DNA of 64,000 nucleotides from UBA11400 sp964473555 (GTDB taxonomy: Bacteria; Bacteroidota; Rhodothermia; Balneolales; HLUCCA01). Both the position numbers and the translations under genes were made by a program. The stretch spans positions 1-64,000 of the forward strand of contig CAYYPL010000004.1 in NCBI GenBank assembly GCA_964473555.1, read 5' to 3'. Within the stretch, counting starts at the first letter, position 1, and every line of letters begins with the position of its first letter. Under the pieces are notes generated by a model. That model was given only the letters and a program-made list of their open reading frames with translations, did not search any database and had not been told where the DNA came from. Of this stretch, positions 17,515-26,639 are shown one piece after another.

Positions 17515-18939
17515 ATGACCGAAGAGATCCAATCCCAATCCTGGATATCCCGTATCAGTCCCGTATGGGTCGCGTTCGGATTTATGGTGGTGCTACTTCC
17601 GCTTATCATTGTCAACATTCCTGGACTGATCTTTCCCTTCATCCTGCTTCCGGTCGTTGCACTGGGAGCTTTTCTGGTGCTTAAGGACAAGCGCCACATC
17701 GTATTGACGACACTCGTTGCCAGTGTGTTTGTGGTCTATAATGCACGTGGATTAGATCTGGGTGAGCTAGGTTACTATGCTATGTGGGCTGCAACTCTGG
17801 CTTTTGTGTTTATCCCGCACCTGTTTAGCGCCCGTTTTAGGGTGGAGAATGCGCTGGACAAATACTACATCCTGTTTAGCATGACCGTGCTTCTCGCCCT
17901 GTTCGTGGGACTCGCATTCAGCTCGACCGGCGCCGCACCACTAACGGAAGTGCTCTATTTTTACTCCGGAATCCTGTTTTACTTTGTGATTCGTCCACAT
18001 TTGGATGACAAACACTTCCGTATCGGACTCTTTGCCGTGTTTTTCTTCATTTTCCTGTATGTGGTACTTCGAACCTATCTGTCCTATCGCTCAGCTATTT
18101 TGAACGCCGTGCAGGAGTGGGAGTTGAATTTCGCGCGTGGTGCAGGAAACGAAAACTTTCTGCTGATCGGAGTGATTTTTGTCTCGGCTGCATTGCTTTA
18201 CGCCCAAAAAGTGTGGCATAAAGCTGCGTTGATCCTGCTGTTTGTCCTGACGGTGGGTGCGATCATCGTAACATTGACCCGCAGCTTGTGGGTTACTAGT
18301 GTACTCGGCATCGGAATCGTCGGATTTTATGTGGGAAGGTCACAACGTCGCCGACTGATCGGATACGTGGGAGTAGCTGGAGTCATAGCAACCATCGTGG
18401 CATTGATTTATCTGGATGTCACGCTGTTTATTCTGGAATTGCTTGCGATACGATTCAAATCCTTTACTCAGGGTCTACAGGATATTTCGGTGACCGACCG
18501 AATTTATGAAACCCAGCGTGTTTGGAACATGATCACTCAAAATCCGATTCTTGGGTGGGGATACGGAACCGAGTTTCAGAAATACGACGTGCTTTTCCGC
18601 CGGACCAGTTCCTTTACTTCCTACATCCACAACGGATACCTGGCTATCTGGTTTAAAAACGGCATTATTGGGCTCATCGCCATCCTGGCATATGTGTTGA
18701 CGCTGTTCATTTACGCATTCAAAGTGTACAAGAAAACCAGGCTGGTCACCATTAAGATCCTGATGATCACGATCATGGCCTATATTCCCACAGCGGGACT
18801 GATGAACGTGACCTCACCGGTCGTGTATTCCTATGAAGGAATGTTGCTGTTGATCATACTTGGGTCTGTTGTATCGTGGTACACGGTCAGGCAGGAATCC
18901 TTTGAGAAAGATCGTCTGACCTCGGAACAGCTCGCCTAA
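17515..18939 (+). CDS. O-antigen ligase/polymerase family membrane protein
   Basis: 474 residues with about 12 membrane helices and a large periplasmic loop carrying the Wzy_C-type signature (RIYETQRVWNMITQNPILGW, then GYGTEF and HNGYLAIWFKNGIIGL). This family covers O-antigen ligase WaaL and polymerase Wzy, which cannot be told apart by sequence alone; in a locus with a flippase and Wzz a polymerase role fits. Its TAA stop overlaps the TAG stop of the convergent glycosyltransferase by 3 of 4 shared bases (18936-18939). Confidence 0.88.
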   Translation: MTEEIQSQSWISRISPVWVAFGFMVVLLPLIIVNIPGLIFPFILLPVVALGAFLVLKDKRHIVLTTLVASVFVVYNARGLDLGELGYYAMWAATLAFVFIPHLFSARFRVENALDKYYILFSMTVLLALFVGLAFSSTGAAPLTEVLYFYSGILFYFVIRPHLDDKHFRIGLFAVFFFIFLYVVLRTYLSYRSAILNAVQEWELNFARGAGNENFLLIGVIFVSAALLYAQKVWHKAALILLFVLTVGAIIVTLTRSLWVTSVLGIGIVGFYVGRSQRRRLIGYVGVAGVIATIVALIYLDVTLFILELLAIRFKSFTQGLQDISVTDRIYETQRVWNMITQNPILGWGYGTEFQKYDVLFRRTSSFTSYIHNGYLAIWFKNGIIGLIAILAYVLTLFIYAFKVYKKTRLVTIKILMITIMAYIPTAGLMNVTSPVVYSYEGMLLLIILGSVVSWYTVRQESFEKDRLTSEQLA

Positions 18940-19853
18940 GGAAGCTGAAACAGGCTACGAAAATAATTCCAGGATTTGGTCAGGTATCCCTTATCTGCCG
19001 TGACGAATCCCTGAATTGCAAACAGGGGCACTCGTATGGCGTATCCTGTGTAATGGATGAGGTAATACATCCATCGTTTCAGGGGTGGATTGTGTTTCTG
19101 GAAGTAGATCAGATTGGTCTTTGCGAGATGTTTGACCGAGAAATAGGGCATCTCATCGGTCGTATTGCCTCCCAGATGGATAATCGCCGTCTTGGGATGG
19201 TACCATACCTGTCCGCCGGACTCTTTCAGACGCCAGCACAGGTCGTTTTCTTCGTTGTAGAAAAAGAACGTTTCATCGAATCCACCCAAACGCTGTAGTT
19301 CTTCACGGCCAGAGAACAGAAATGCACCTTTGGCCACATCCACCTGCATGGTGGTGTCTGGATGCGTGTAGTTTAGATGAAACTTGTTGAAGGTTTTTGA
19401 ACGCTTAGCGATATGATAGACGAAAAAGTACTCACCGAATCGGTTGCTGAGCGTATCGAAGTCAAATACGGAGGGTTGATGGGTCAAATCCTTGTTGAGG
19501 AACTTACAGCCAATCAGTGCGTTTCCACCGATCTGCTGGTAAAAACGGATCATTTCCGAAAGGGTATCCTCCAGGAAAAGCGTGTCGTTATTCAGATAAA
19601 CGACATAGGTTCCGCGGGCGACCGCGAGTCCCTGGTTATTGGCAGCCGCGAATCCCCGGTTGGTCTGGTTCTGAATGAGAACCACATCCTTCAGACCATC
19701 CAGAAAAAGACGTACATCCAGTTTATCGGAGTTATCGACCACAATAAATTCCAGTGCGATGTTGTCCGGGGTGAATCGTTGTACCGATTCAATGCACTCG
19801 CGGAGCATTTCGCCCTTGTTGTAGTTCACAATAAGGATAGATACATCAATCAT
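18936..19853 (-). CDS. Glycosyltransferase family 2 (rhamnosyltransferase-like)
   Basis: 305 residues with a GT-A fold. The N-terminal strand is VSILIVNYNKGEMLRECIES, the nucleotide-binding region is FIVVDNSDKL, the DXD-like motif is VYLNNDT (about 89-95), and the acceptor-side motif is GGFDETFFFYNEENDLCWRL (about 195-215). ELDLC/ENDLC-type sequences are typical of rhamnosyl- and related transferases. It probably adds one sugar to the lipid-linked repeat unit on the cytoplasmic face. It follows the flippase gene on the minus strand after 36 bp. Confidence 0.9.
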   Translation of the reverse strand: MIDVSILIVNYNKGEMLRECIESVQRFTPDNIALEFIVVDNSDKLDVRLFLDGLKDVVLIQNQTNRGFAAANNQGLAVARGTYVVYLNNDTLFLEDTLSEMIRFYQQIGGNALIGCKFLNKDLTHQPSVFDFDTLSNRFGEYFFVYHIAKRSKTFNKFHLNYTHPDTTMQVDVAKGAFLFSGREELQRLGGFDETFFFYNEENDLCWRLKESGGQVWYHPKTAIIHLGGNTTDEMPYFSVKHLAKTNLIYFQKHNPPLKRWMYYLIHYTGYAIRVPLFAIQGFVTADKGYLTKSWNYFRSLFQLP

Positions 19854-19889
19854 GGCACAAAAGGTAAGGGATAATCCATCAATTGGCGA

Positions 19890-21413
19890 CTAAAAAAGAT
19901 AGCGCAATAACCGTTCACGAAGCTCCGTTGGAAGGACCCTGAATATGGCCTGGCGCTCGAGATCATTGAGTCCTTTGGTCCAGAACAGCACAATCAGTAC
20001 CAGGGCTACAAGGACCGAAATCGAGACCGTGATAACCGTTACCGGCAGATAAACAGATATCAGCAAAGCTGTGGCGCCGGAGAGAATAATGAACAGGGTT
20101 GTCCCATAGAGTTTGATCTTTACAACAAATGCGATCAGAGTGAGCATCACAATCAGCTCAAAAACGGCTCTGATGATGCGAGCCAGCGCAGCGCCTTCAA
20201 TTCCGTACACCGAAATAAGCCAGTAGGTCAGTGGTATTCCCACTACAAGCAGACTCAGATAGGCCAGTACACCCAGTTCGGGCCGACCGACACCCTGGAC
20301 CAGAGTCTGCACTACGTAACATAGTGCGATCACGAATACCGAAAGTACCAGGAGTCTGAACACCGGGGTTGCAACCAGCGCAAAGTCTGCGCCTAGCCAC
20401 AGTGTCAGGAATAATTCTGCGGCCAGACTCAGGAAGAAGCAACCCACCGCGAATCCGAAGGCTAGGAGTTTGAGGGCTGTGTTATACACAATCCCAACGG
20501 CTTCGGACTTGTTGGCTGTGGCTAAGGTAAATGCAGGAAACAAAACAGCCACCACGGCCATTGGAATGATATCCATTTTCATCAGGACTTCCAGTGGAGT
20601 GGAGAAATACGTGATATCGACCATCCCAAGCAGCGCTCCGATAATAAACCGGTCCGCCACGCCAATCAGCGTGGACAAAATGATCCCGCTCACGATCCAC
20701 TTACTGAAATTGAATAAGGGTCCGACCTGTGACCGATCAATGAGCAGCGGAATCCATTTTTTATCGTAGACCTTGCGCACTTCCAGATACAGCTGGATAG
20801 CGTTCAAAAATCGGACCAGTACCGTTGTTATGACTACAAGTATCAGCGACGAAGAGATCATTACCACCGCGGCTGGCAGGATGTAATTGAGTAATCCGTA
20901 AACGATACTGTAGATATTGATCACTTTGAAACGCTGATGAAACTCCAGAATTGCACGGACTCCTGACAAGGTGACCAGCACTGGATACGCAAACCCGATA
21001 ACCATCAGTGAATTTATGGCGTCATCGTGATTCGCGGGATCGATGGTGAGCCAGTTGGTGACCAATGGAGTGCTCAATACACTGATGAGTATCCCACCCA
21101 GTAACCCGAGGGAGATCATCATCGTCAGAGCAGTACCGATGATGATCCGTTTTTGGTCAGGCGAGGCATCGGAGTTGTCGGAGAGCACCTTGATGATCCC
21201 GCGCGGCAGCCCCATATCCAGTATCGACGTGTAGCCCACAAAGACCCAGACAATGGCCAGGATACCGAACAGATCCTTGCCCAGATGGTCCATAATGATT
21301 GGAATACCCACCAGCGCAGCGACCATGGGAATGGCCTTGCCCAGGATATTGAACGTGGTATAGACCGCTATGTGTCTGGAGCTGTATGGGTTTTCGTTCA
21401 TACGTTCAACCAT
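19890..21413 (-). CDS. Oligosaccharide flippase (Wzx, MATE/MVF superfamily)
   Basis: 507 residues with about 12-14 membrane helices. The start region reads MVERMNENPYSSRHIAVYTT, and the in-frame ATG four codons later (21401) is a plausible alternative. The polysaccharide biosynthesis pattern is visible (LGKAIPMVAALVGIPIIMDH at the start; FVIALCYVVQTLVQGVGRPE near 380). It should flip undecaprenyl-linked repeat units to the periplasm for the O-antigen polymerase. It is divergent from gmd, with a 194-bp shared upstream region. Confidence 0.9.
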   Translation of the reverse strand: MVERMNENPYSSRHIAVYTTFNILGKAIPMVAALVGIPIIMDHLGKDLFGILAIVWVFVGYTSILDMGLPRGIIKVLSDNSDASPDQKRIIIGTALTMMISLGLLGGILISVLSTPLVTNWLTIDPANHDDAINSLMVIGFAYPVLVTLSGVRAILEFHQRFKVINIYSIVYGLLNYILPAAVVMISSSLILVVITTVLVRFLNAIQLYLEVRKVYDKKWIPLLIDRSQVGPLFNFSKWIVSGIILSTLIGVADRFIIGALLGMVDITYFSTPLEVLMKMDIIPMAVVAVLFPAFTLATANKSEAVGIVYNTALKLLAFGFAVGCFFLSLAAELFLTLWLGADFALVATPVFRLLVLSVFVIALCYVVQTLVQGVGRPELGVLAYLSLLVVGIPLTYWLISVYGIEGAALARIIRAVFELIVMLTLIAFVVKIKLYGTTLFIILSGATALLISVYLPVTVITVSISVLVALVLIVLFWTKGLNDLERQAIFRVLPTELRERLLRYLF

Positions 21414-21607
21414 CCAACGGTTTGAATGAACCCATCATTAAAGAAAAAAAATGCATAAACGTGCTAAAAGCTGCTTCACTTGGAGCGTGACGGTGAAATA
21501 TATGCATTTTGGGTGGGCAATTGTTCCGATATTTGAATAATTTTGGAAGCTAACACATTGTATCGACTGATTCTATCAGCTCACACGTAATTATTCAAGC
21601 ACATTTC
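21414..21607. promoter_or_regulatory. Divergent regulatory region between flippase and gmd, with inverted repeat
   Basis: AAAATGCATA (21448-21457) and TATGCATTTT (21501-21510) are perfect 10-bp inverted arms about 43 nt apart. An inner pair TTCAC/GTGAA lies between them. A Bacteroidota-type -7 match TAATTTTG (21538-21545) lies about 63 bp before gmd, though no well-spaced -33 TTG is seen. This could be a shared operator for both halves of the locus. Confidence 0.4.
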
Positions 21608-22693
21608 ATGAAAAAAGCACTGATTATCGGCATTACGGGGCAGGATGGCGCCTATCTGGCCGAGTTGTTACTGAACAAGGGATATGAAGTCCATGGTCTT
21701 AAACGTCGTTCTTCGCTCCTGAACACCGAGCGTATTGATCATTTGTATGAGGATCCACATTTTTCGAAGACCAAATTTCATCTGCATTACGGTGACCTTA
21801 CCGACGCTACGAATATGATCCGGTTGATCCAGGAGATCCAGCCGGACGAGATTTACAATCTCGGAGCGATGTCGCATGTGAAGGTGAGTTTCGATATGCC
21901 CGAATACACGGCCAATGTCGACGGACTCGGAACCTTGCGTGTCCTCGAAGCCGTCCGGTTACTGGGAATGACACATAGAACCAAAGTCTATCAGGCTTCG
22001 ACCTCCGAGCTGTACGGACTTGTTCAGGAAGTCCCGCAGACCGAAAAAACTCCGTTTTATCCACGTTCTCCGTATGGCGTTGCCAAATTGTATGGCTACT
22101 GGATTGTAGTCAACTATCGCGAGGCGTACAATATGTTTGCCGTGAACGGGATTTTGTTCAATCACGAGTCCCCGGTGCGGGGCGAGACCTTTTTGACTCG
22201 TAAGATTACTCGTGGCGTGGGATCCATCGTAAACGGACTCAGTTCTTGCATCTACGTCGGAAACCTGGATGCCAGCCGTGACTGGGGACACGCCAAGGAC
22301 TACGTCGAAGCAATGTGGCTGATGTTGCAGCAGGACAAACCCGAAGACTTTGTCGTCGCGACCGGAATCACGGTCAAGGTGCGTGATTTCATTCGGATGG
22401 CCTTCGAAGAAGCTGGAATCACGGTTGAATTCAGCGGTTCCGGTATCGATGAAAAAGGCATCATCACGGCGGTTCAGAACACCGAGCACCAGGTACAGGT
22501 GGGACAAACCGTCATCGCCATCGACGCCGAGTATTTCCGTCCGACCGAAGTCGACTTATTGATCGGTGACGCCACCAAAGCCGAGAAACTGCTTGGCTGG
22601 AAGCCGAAGTACACCCTGCGTGAAATGGTAAAAGAGATGGTGGACAGTGACATCAAGTTGATGCGCAGAGTGGCCCACCAGCGCAGTCTATAA
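21608..22693 (+). CDS. gmd: GDP-mannose 4,6-dehydratase
   Basis: 361 residues, the normal Gmd length. An extended SDR: the Rossmann motif is ITGQDGAYLAELLL (about 8-21), the active-site Ser/Thr region is YQASTSELYG (about 128-137), and YPRSPYGVAKLYGYW carries the catalytic Tyr-x3-Lys (about 156-160). VNGILFNHESPVRGETF is the usual Gmd substrate loop. It makes GDP-4-keto-6-deoxymannose, the substrate of the next gene product. Together they supply GDP-L-fucose for the polysaccharide. Confidence 0.97.
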   Translation: MKKALIIGITGQDGAYLAELLLNKGYEVHGLKRRSSLLNTERIDHLYEDPHFSKTKFHLHYGDLTDATNMIRLIQEIQPDEIYNLGAMSHVKVSFDMPEYTANVDGLGTLRVLEAVRLLGMTHRTKVYQASTSELYGLVQEVPQTEKTPFYPRSPYGVAKLYGYWIVVNYREAYNMFAVNGILFNHESPVRGETFLTRKITRGVGSIVNGLSSCIYVGNLDASRDWGHAKDYVEAMWLMLQQDKPEDFVVATGITVKVRDFIRMAFEEAGITVEFSGSGIDEKGIITAVQNTEHQVQVGQTVIAIDAEYFRPTEVDLLIGDATKAEKLLGWKPKYTLREMVKEMVDSDIKLMRRVAHQRSL

Positions 22694-22719
22694 CCAGAAA
22701 CACATCATAGAGAGAGCTC

Positions 22720-23655
22720 ATGTTAAAAACAGACCAGATTTATGTCGCCGGGAGCAACGGAATGGTGGGATCGGCCATCGTTCGGGCCTTAAAAGCCGAT
22801 GGATACACCAATTTGCTCACTCGATCGTCGAAAGAACTCGATTTACGCGACCAAAAAGCCGTGATGGACTTCTTCAAGGCGGAGCGGCCGGACTACGTGT
22901 TTCTGGCCGCGGCCAAAGTTGGAGGCATACTGGCCAACAACACCTATCGCGGTGAGTTTTTGCACGACAACCTGGCTATCCAGCTGAACGTCATCGAAGC
23001 TGCGCGCCAGTACAAAGTCAAGAAGCTCATGTTCCTGGGATCCAGTTGTATTTATCCTAAGCTGGCACCTCAACCACTCAAAGAAGAGTATCTACTAACC
23101 GGACTGTTGGAGTCCACCAACGAGCCTTATGCCATTGCAAAGATTGCAGGCATCAAAATGTGTGAAGCCTATCGGGACCAGTACGGATGCAACTTCATCT
23201 CCGTCATGCCAACTAACTTGTATGGCCCGAACGACAATTTCGACCTGAAAAACTCCCACGTGCTTCCCGCTTTGATCCGCAAATTCTATACTGCAGCAAA
23301 GGAAAGTCAGGATCACGTTGAAATCTGGGGCACCGGATCACCAAAACGCGAATTCCTGCACGTCGATGACCTGGCCCAAGCCTGTCTATACCTGATGAAA
23401 TCCTACGACGGACGCGACTTCCTGAACGTCGGCACCGGCGAAGACATCAGCATCAAAGAGCTCGCTGAGATGGTCGCCCGCATCGTCGGCTTCGAAGGCG
23501 AACTCCGCTTCGACGCCACCAAACCCGACGGCACTCCCCGCAAGCTCATGGACGTCGGTCGCCTGCACTCCCTCGGCTGGAAAGCGAAGATATCGCTGGA
23601 GGAGGGATTAAAGAGTGTGGTTCAGGATATAAAATCTGGGTTGATTACCTGGTAA
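22720..23655 (+). CDS. fcl: GDP-L-fucose synthase
   Basis: 311 residues. The Rossmann motif is GSNGMVGSAIVRAL (about 12-25), the catalytic Ser region FLGSSCIYPK (about 104-113), and NEPYAIAKIAG carries Tyr-x3-Lys. PTNLYGPNDNFD is characteristic of GDP-fucose synthases. It performs the 3,5-epimerisation and 4-reduction after Gmd. It lies 26 bp after gmd, so the two are one unit. An intergenic repeat cluster begins immediately after its stop. Confidence 0.97.
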   Translation: MLKTDQIYVAGSNGMVGSAIVRALKADGYTNLLTRSSKELDLRDQKAVMDFFKAERPDYVFLAAAKVGGILANNTYRGEFLHDNLAIQLNVIEAARQYKVKKLMFLGSSCIYPKLAPQPLKEEYLLTGLLESTNEPYAIAKIAGIKMCEAYRDQYGCNFISVMPTNLYGPNDNFDLKNSHVLPALIRKFYTAAKESQDHVEIWGTGSPKREFLHVDDLAQACLYLMKSYDGRDFLNVGTGEDISIKELAEMVARIVGFEGELRFDATKPDGTPRKLMDVGRLHSLGWKAKISLEEGLKSVVQDIKSGLITW

Positions 23656-23694
23656 CAAGCGCACAAAGCGCCCAAAGGGCAGGAAGGGCAGTTT
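23656..23694. repeat. Inverted copy of the 9-nt-phase repeat C
   Basis: On the plus strand this reads as purine-rich 9-nt units (CACAAAGCG, CCCAAAGGG, CAGGAAGGG). It is an imperfect inverted match to the element at 23800-23834. With the heptamer palindrome between them it makes a nested dyad. Confidence 0.6.
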
Positions 23695-23725
23695 TTAGTA
23701 CGCAATGCACAGTTTGCAGCCTTTT

Positions 23726-23784
23726 GACGAGGGATGAGGGATGAGAGAATTTGGTTTAAAAAAAATTCGCTCGTCCCTCGTCTC
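23726..23784. repeat. Heptamer palindrome, GAYGAGR / CTCRTCY type (copy 1)
   Basis: Units GACGAGG, GATGAGG, GATGAGA, then a short centre, then the complementary arm with CTCGTCC and CTCGTCT in 7-nt phase. Related copies lie at 25175, 31623, 34175 and 63360. Confidence 0.75.
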
Positions 23785-23799
23785 TTTACTTAATATATC

Positions 23800-23834
23800 T
23801 ACTGCACCTTCTGCCCTTCCTGACCCTTGTGCGC
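23800..23834. repeat. 35-bp direct repeat, left copy, flanking the DUF4143 cassette
   Basis: Identical over 35 bp to 25229-25263. It starts TACTGCACCTTCTGCC and ends CCCTTGTGCGC. The two copies bracket the ATPase gene at 23933-25132, each preceded by a GAYGAGR heptamer palindrome. Confidence 0.85.
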
Positions 23835-23908
23835 TTCTTTATCTAATTTGCAAACTAGAACCATCAAAAAAATGACAACATTGTTGGTTAGAAACTGCAA
23901 TTTGCTTA

Positions 23909-23916
23909 TATTTTTG
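23909..23916 (+). promoter_or_regulatory. Candidate -7 promoter element of the DUF4143 ATPase gene
   Basis: TATTTTTG matches the Bacteroidota consensus TAnnTTTG. A TTG at 23884-23886 is 22 bp upstream, close to the expected spacing. Next to it, GCTAGTTAAAACCAGC (23916-23931) is an imperfect hairpin just before the ATG. Confidence 0.4.
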
Positions 23917-23932
23917 CTAGTTAAAACCAGCA

Positions 23933-25132
23933 ATGATAGATCCACTTTATTCATTTCACGCAAATAGCATCCGACAGACGAACAATACGTTTGTGCGGTT
24001 CCTGTATGATAACATACATTGGGATCAGCGTATGCTGGCTCTGAAAGGTCCCCGAGGAGCCGGTAAAACAACGCTCATGCTGCAACGAATCAAGTATGGA
24101 TTAGATCTCCCATCCAGTAAAGCGCTTTATATCACGGCCGACCATTACTGGTTTTACACGAACACACTTTACGAAACAGCTGAGACTTTTTATCTGAATG
24201 GTGGACGGTATCTGTTTATTGATGAAGTTCACAAATATCCACGTTGGTCCAGAGAGCTGAAGAATATCTATGATGGATTTCCGGATTTAAAAATTGTCTT
24301 CTCGTCATCATCTGCACTGGATATCTACCGCGGAGAAGCCGATCTGAGCAGACGGGTGATTACATACAACTTGCCCGGCATGTCGTTTCGGGAGTATCTA
24401 AAGCTTAGGGGAGTTTTACATCATGACTCGATATCTCTGCATGATATTACCTTCTACCACGAACAGATTGCGACAGATATTGTAAGTAAGATTCAAGATT
24501 TGCCCTATTTTCGGGAATACTTGAAAGTTGGTTATTTACCCATAATTACGGAGAGTAGAATTGAGGATATTCCATTGCTCCTCATTCAAGTCATAAATGC
24601 AGTAGTTGAATCTGACTTGGCGTATATCGAAAGTTTTGATAGCGGAACAGCCAATAAAATCAAAAAACTATTGGGAGTCATCGCCGAGTCTGCTCCCTTT
24701 AAACCTAATATTTCAGCATTAGCCAGAAAACTGGATATCAGTCGGGAGTCGGTAAATTTGTGGATCGCGTATCTTGCAAATGCTGGTTTATTGAATACAC
24801 TTTCCAGGGATGGGAAAGGTGTTTCAACACTTCAGAAGCCCGATAAAATCTTCCTTGAAAACACAAACTTTTCGTACGCGCTAAAGCAAAATCCCGACAT
24901 TGGCTCAATCAGAGAAACCTTCGTCATGAATCAATTAACTAATGCCGGATTGGATGTCGTGTTACCAGAATCCGGAGACTTTTTAGCAAACGGACTTCAC
25001 ATCGAGGTTGGTGGAAAAAATAAAACCTCGAAACAGCTTTTCAGCATCGAAGAGTCCATAGTTGCAGCTGATGTTATTGAAATCGGATACAGGAATACGG
25101 TCCCACTATGGCTGTTCGGGTTTTTGTATTAA
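23933..25132 (+). CDS. AAA ATPase with DUF4143 C-terminal domain (AAA_14), cassette 1
   Basis: 399 residues. The Walker A is LKGPRGAGKTTLM (about 38-50) and the Walker B is YLFIDEVHKYPRW (Asp97-Glu98). An Arg-finger-type region follows (LSRRVITYNLPGMSFREYLK). A winged helix lies in the middle (ISALARKLDISRESVNLWIA, about 263-282). The C-terminal DUF4143 part ends HIEVGGKNKTSKQLF, where the PD-(D/E)XK-like motif seen in the other copy is changed to EVGGK. Proteins of this group are common in Bacteroidota and archaea, sporadic in distribution, and without an established function. It sits between fcl and glycosyltransferase genes and is bounded by direct repeats, so it looks like an inserted cassette. 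Confidence 0.9.
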   Translation: MIDPLYSFHANSIRQTNNTFVRFLYDNIHWDQRMLALKGPRGAGKTTLMLQRIKYGLDLPSSKALYITADHYWFYTNTLYETAETFYLNGGRYLFIDEVHKYPRWSRELKNIYDGFPDLKIVFSSSSALDIYRGEADLSRRVITYNLPGMSFREYLKLRGVLHHDSISLHDITFYHEQIATDIVSKIQDLPYFREYLKVGYLPIITESRIEDIPLLLIQVINAVVESDLAYIESFDSGTANKIKKLLGVIAESAPFKPNISALARKLDISRESVNLWIAYLANAGLLNTLSRDGKGVSTLQKPDKIFLENTNFSYALKQNPDIGSIRETFVMNQLTNAGLDVVLPESGDFLANGLHIEVGGKNKTSKQLFSIEESIVAADVIEIGYRNTVPLWLFGFLY

Positions 25133-25174
25133 CTCCCAACCGCCTCACTGAACACTGCCCCACTACTGTTTTTT

Positions 25175-25218
25175 ATGAGGAGGGACGAAAGAATTCCCCT
25201 CATCCCTCGTCCCTTGTC
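25175..25218. repeat. Heptamer palindrome, GAYGAGR / CTCRTCY type (copy 2)
   Basis: A shorter, more diverged copy: ATGAGGAGGGACGAAAG, centre, then CCTCATCCCTCGTCCC. It stands 12 bp before the right copy of the 35-bp direct repeat, in the same order as copy 1. Confidence 0.65.
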
Positions 25219-25228
25219 TAATCACATT

Positions 25229-25263
25229 TACTGCACCTTCTGCCCTTCCTGACCCTTGTGCGC
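25229..25263. repeat. 35-bp direct repeat, right copy, flanking the DUF4143 cassette
   Basis: Identical to 23800-23834. Sequence just outside the two copies differs, so the repeat boundary is sharp. Confidence 0.85.
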
Positions 25264-25292
25264 GATTATTGCCTACATTGCAAGAGGTATGG

Positions 25293-26513
25293 TTAACTAG
25301 TTAGATCTCTATATAATTCAACGCTCCGTTTTGATATCGAATCCCATGAGAACTTCTCGGCAGCAATGCGTAAGGCATTGGATGACAGCCGATTGCCCTG
25401 GTCTTCTAGCTTTGCGAAGTCGATAATGGCTTGGTGCAGTTCTTCGACGGTGTTACCGATGAGACAATCTTGCTGGTGGTGGATTGGTATTCCTTCACAG
25501 CCGACGGACGTGGTGATGATGGGTAATTCTGCGGCCATGGCTTCGATGATCTTGATGCGCATGCCACTGCCGGACTTCAATGGCACGATCATGGCGGCGG
25601 ACTCGTGCAACAACGGCACCACTTCTGACACAAATCCCACGACTTCCACATTGTAGTGACCATCAAATTTGGTGATCTCGTCCGGAGCACCACCTCCGGC
25701 AATGACGAGTTTGTAGTCGGGAAGCACCTCGTGCAGATCCATCCAAACCTGATGCAAAAACCAGAGCAGCGCCTGAACATACGGTGCCCAGCCCATGCTT
25801 CCGAGAATTAGAAATCGCTTCTTACGCGGTGTATTTGGATCACGTCGGAAGGTGTCGAGGTCTACACCCACGGGTAACGTAGAGAATCCGGGTCGGTGAC
25901 TGGATCCTGCAGGAATCATCTCTTCGAACAACTTCCTGTCGACATCCGTCAGTGATATCACATGATCGAACCAGGTCATTGCCCGCGCCTCGTACCGTTT
26001 CATCTTGGAGGTCTGAAGGTTCATGAACATCCGGTTGTGCAGACTGGACTCGTGCTCGGCCATGCGTCCGAAAATGATGTACTCGGCGTTATGCTGTCGC
26101 AACACCAGTTTAGCATGCGGCCAAAGTTCCTTGACCAGCGCGACATACGGAGCCATGTACACCCAGTCACACTGGACAATATCAAACCCGGGATGATCAC
26201 GTTTCACGGTTCGAAGCAGGTCGCGGAAGGTGTCCCGATCGAAACGCAATGCTAGGTTGTACGGACGAGCATCAAATAGATTCTTAAACGCCGAAACGGG
26301 ATCATATTCCCGAAAATTGGCCGAAACCGAGTAGAGCGGGAACTCACGACGGGTCTGCTCGGGATCCTGTGGATGCCGGTTCGATTCGAACGCCGCCACA
26401 ACGACATCCATGCCCTGACGCTTGAGATTCACGAGATTATTGAACACGGCGATAGCGCCTCCATCCACCATGGGGGTTGGAATGCGAGGCAATAAATTCA
26501 GAATTTTGAGCAT
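25293..26513 (-). CDS. Glycosyltransferase family 4/1 protein
   Basis: From ATG 26513 the protein is 406 residues and starts MLKILNLLPRIPTPMVDGGA, the normal N-terminal strand and Gly-rich loop of GT-B enzymes. An in-frame ATG at 26636 would add 41 residues with no family similarity and leave only 3 bp to the divergent gene, so I reject it. The C-terminal half has FLILGSMGWAPYVQALLWFL and SAAMIVPLKSGSGMRIKIIE with the EX7E-type end (EAMAAELPIITTSVGCEGI). It probably adds a sugar to the polysaccharide or lipid-linked repeat unit. Confidence 0.88.
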   Translation of the reverse strand: MLKILNLLPRIPTPMVDGGAIAVFNNLVNLKRQGMDVVVAAFESNRHPQDPEQTRREFPLYSVSANFREYDPVSAFKNLFDARPYNLALRFDRDTFRDLLRTVKRDHPGFDIVQCDWVYMAPYVALVKELWPHAKLVLRQHNAEYIIFGRMAEHESSLHNRMFMNLQTSKMKRYEARAMTWFDHVISLTDVDRKLFEEMIPAGSSHRPGFSTLPVGVDLDTFRRDPNTPRKKRFLILGSMGWAPYVQALLWFLHQVWMDLHEVLPDYKLVIAGGGAPDEITKFDGHYNVEVVGFVSEVVPLLHESAAMIVPLKSGSGMRIKIIEAMAAELPIITTSVGCEGIPIHHQQDCLIGNTVEELHQAIIDFAKLEDQGNRLSSNALRIAAEKFSWDSISKRSVELYRDLTS

Positions 26514-26639
26514 GAAATTGTGTAATTTTGACGATCCGCGGAAAGTTAACCCTCCACGAGAGATTCCACAACCGCGAACCACATAACGCATCAAAAACCT
26601 AAGCAATTTGGGCGCATTCGAGGGTGTCCAGTCCACATA

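Noticed and set aside
26514..26636. 41-residue N-terminal extension of the glycosyltransferase
   Set aside because: It has no similarity to the family, and the GT-B start MLKILNLLPRIP begins at 26513.
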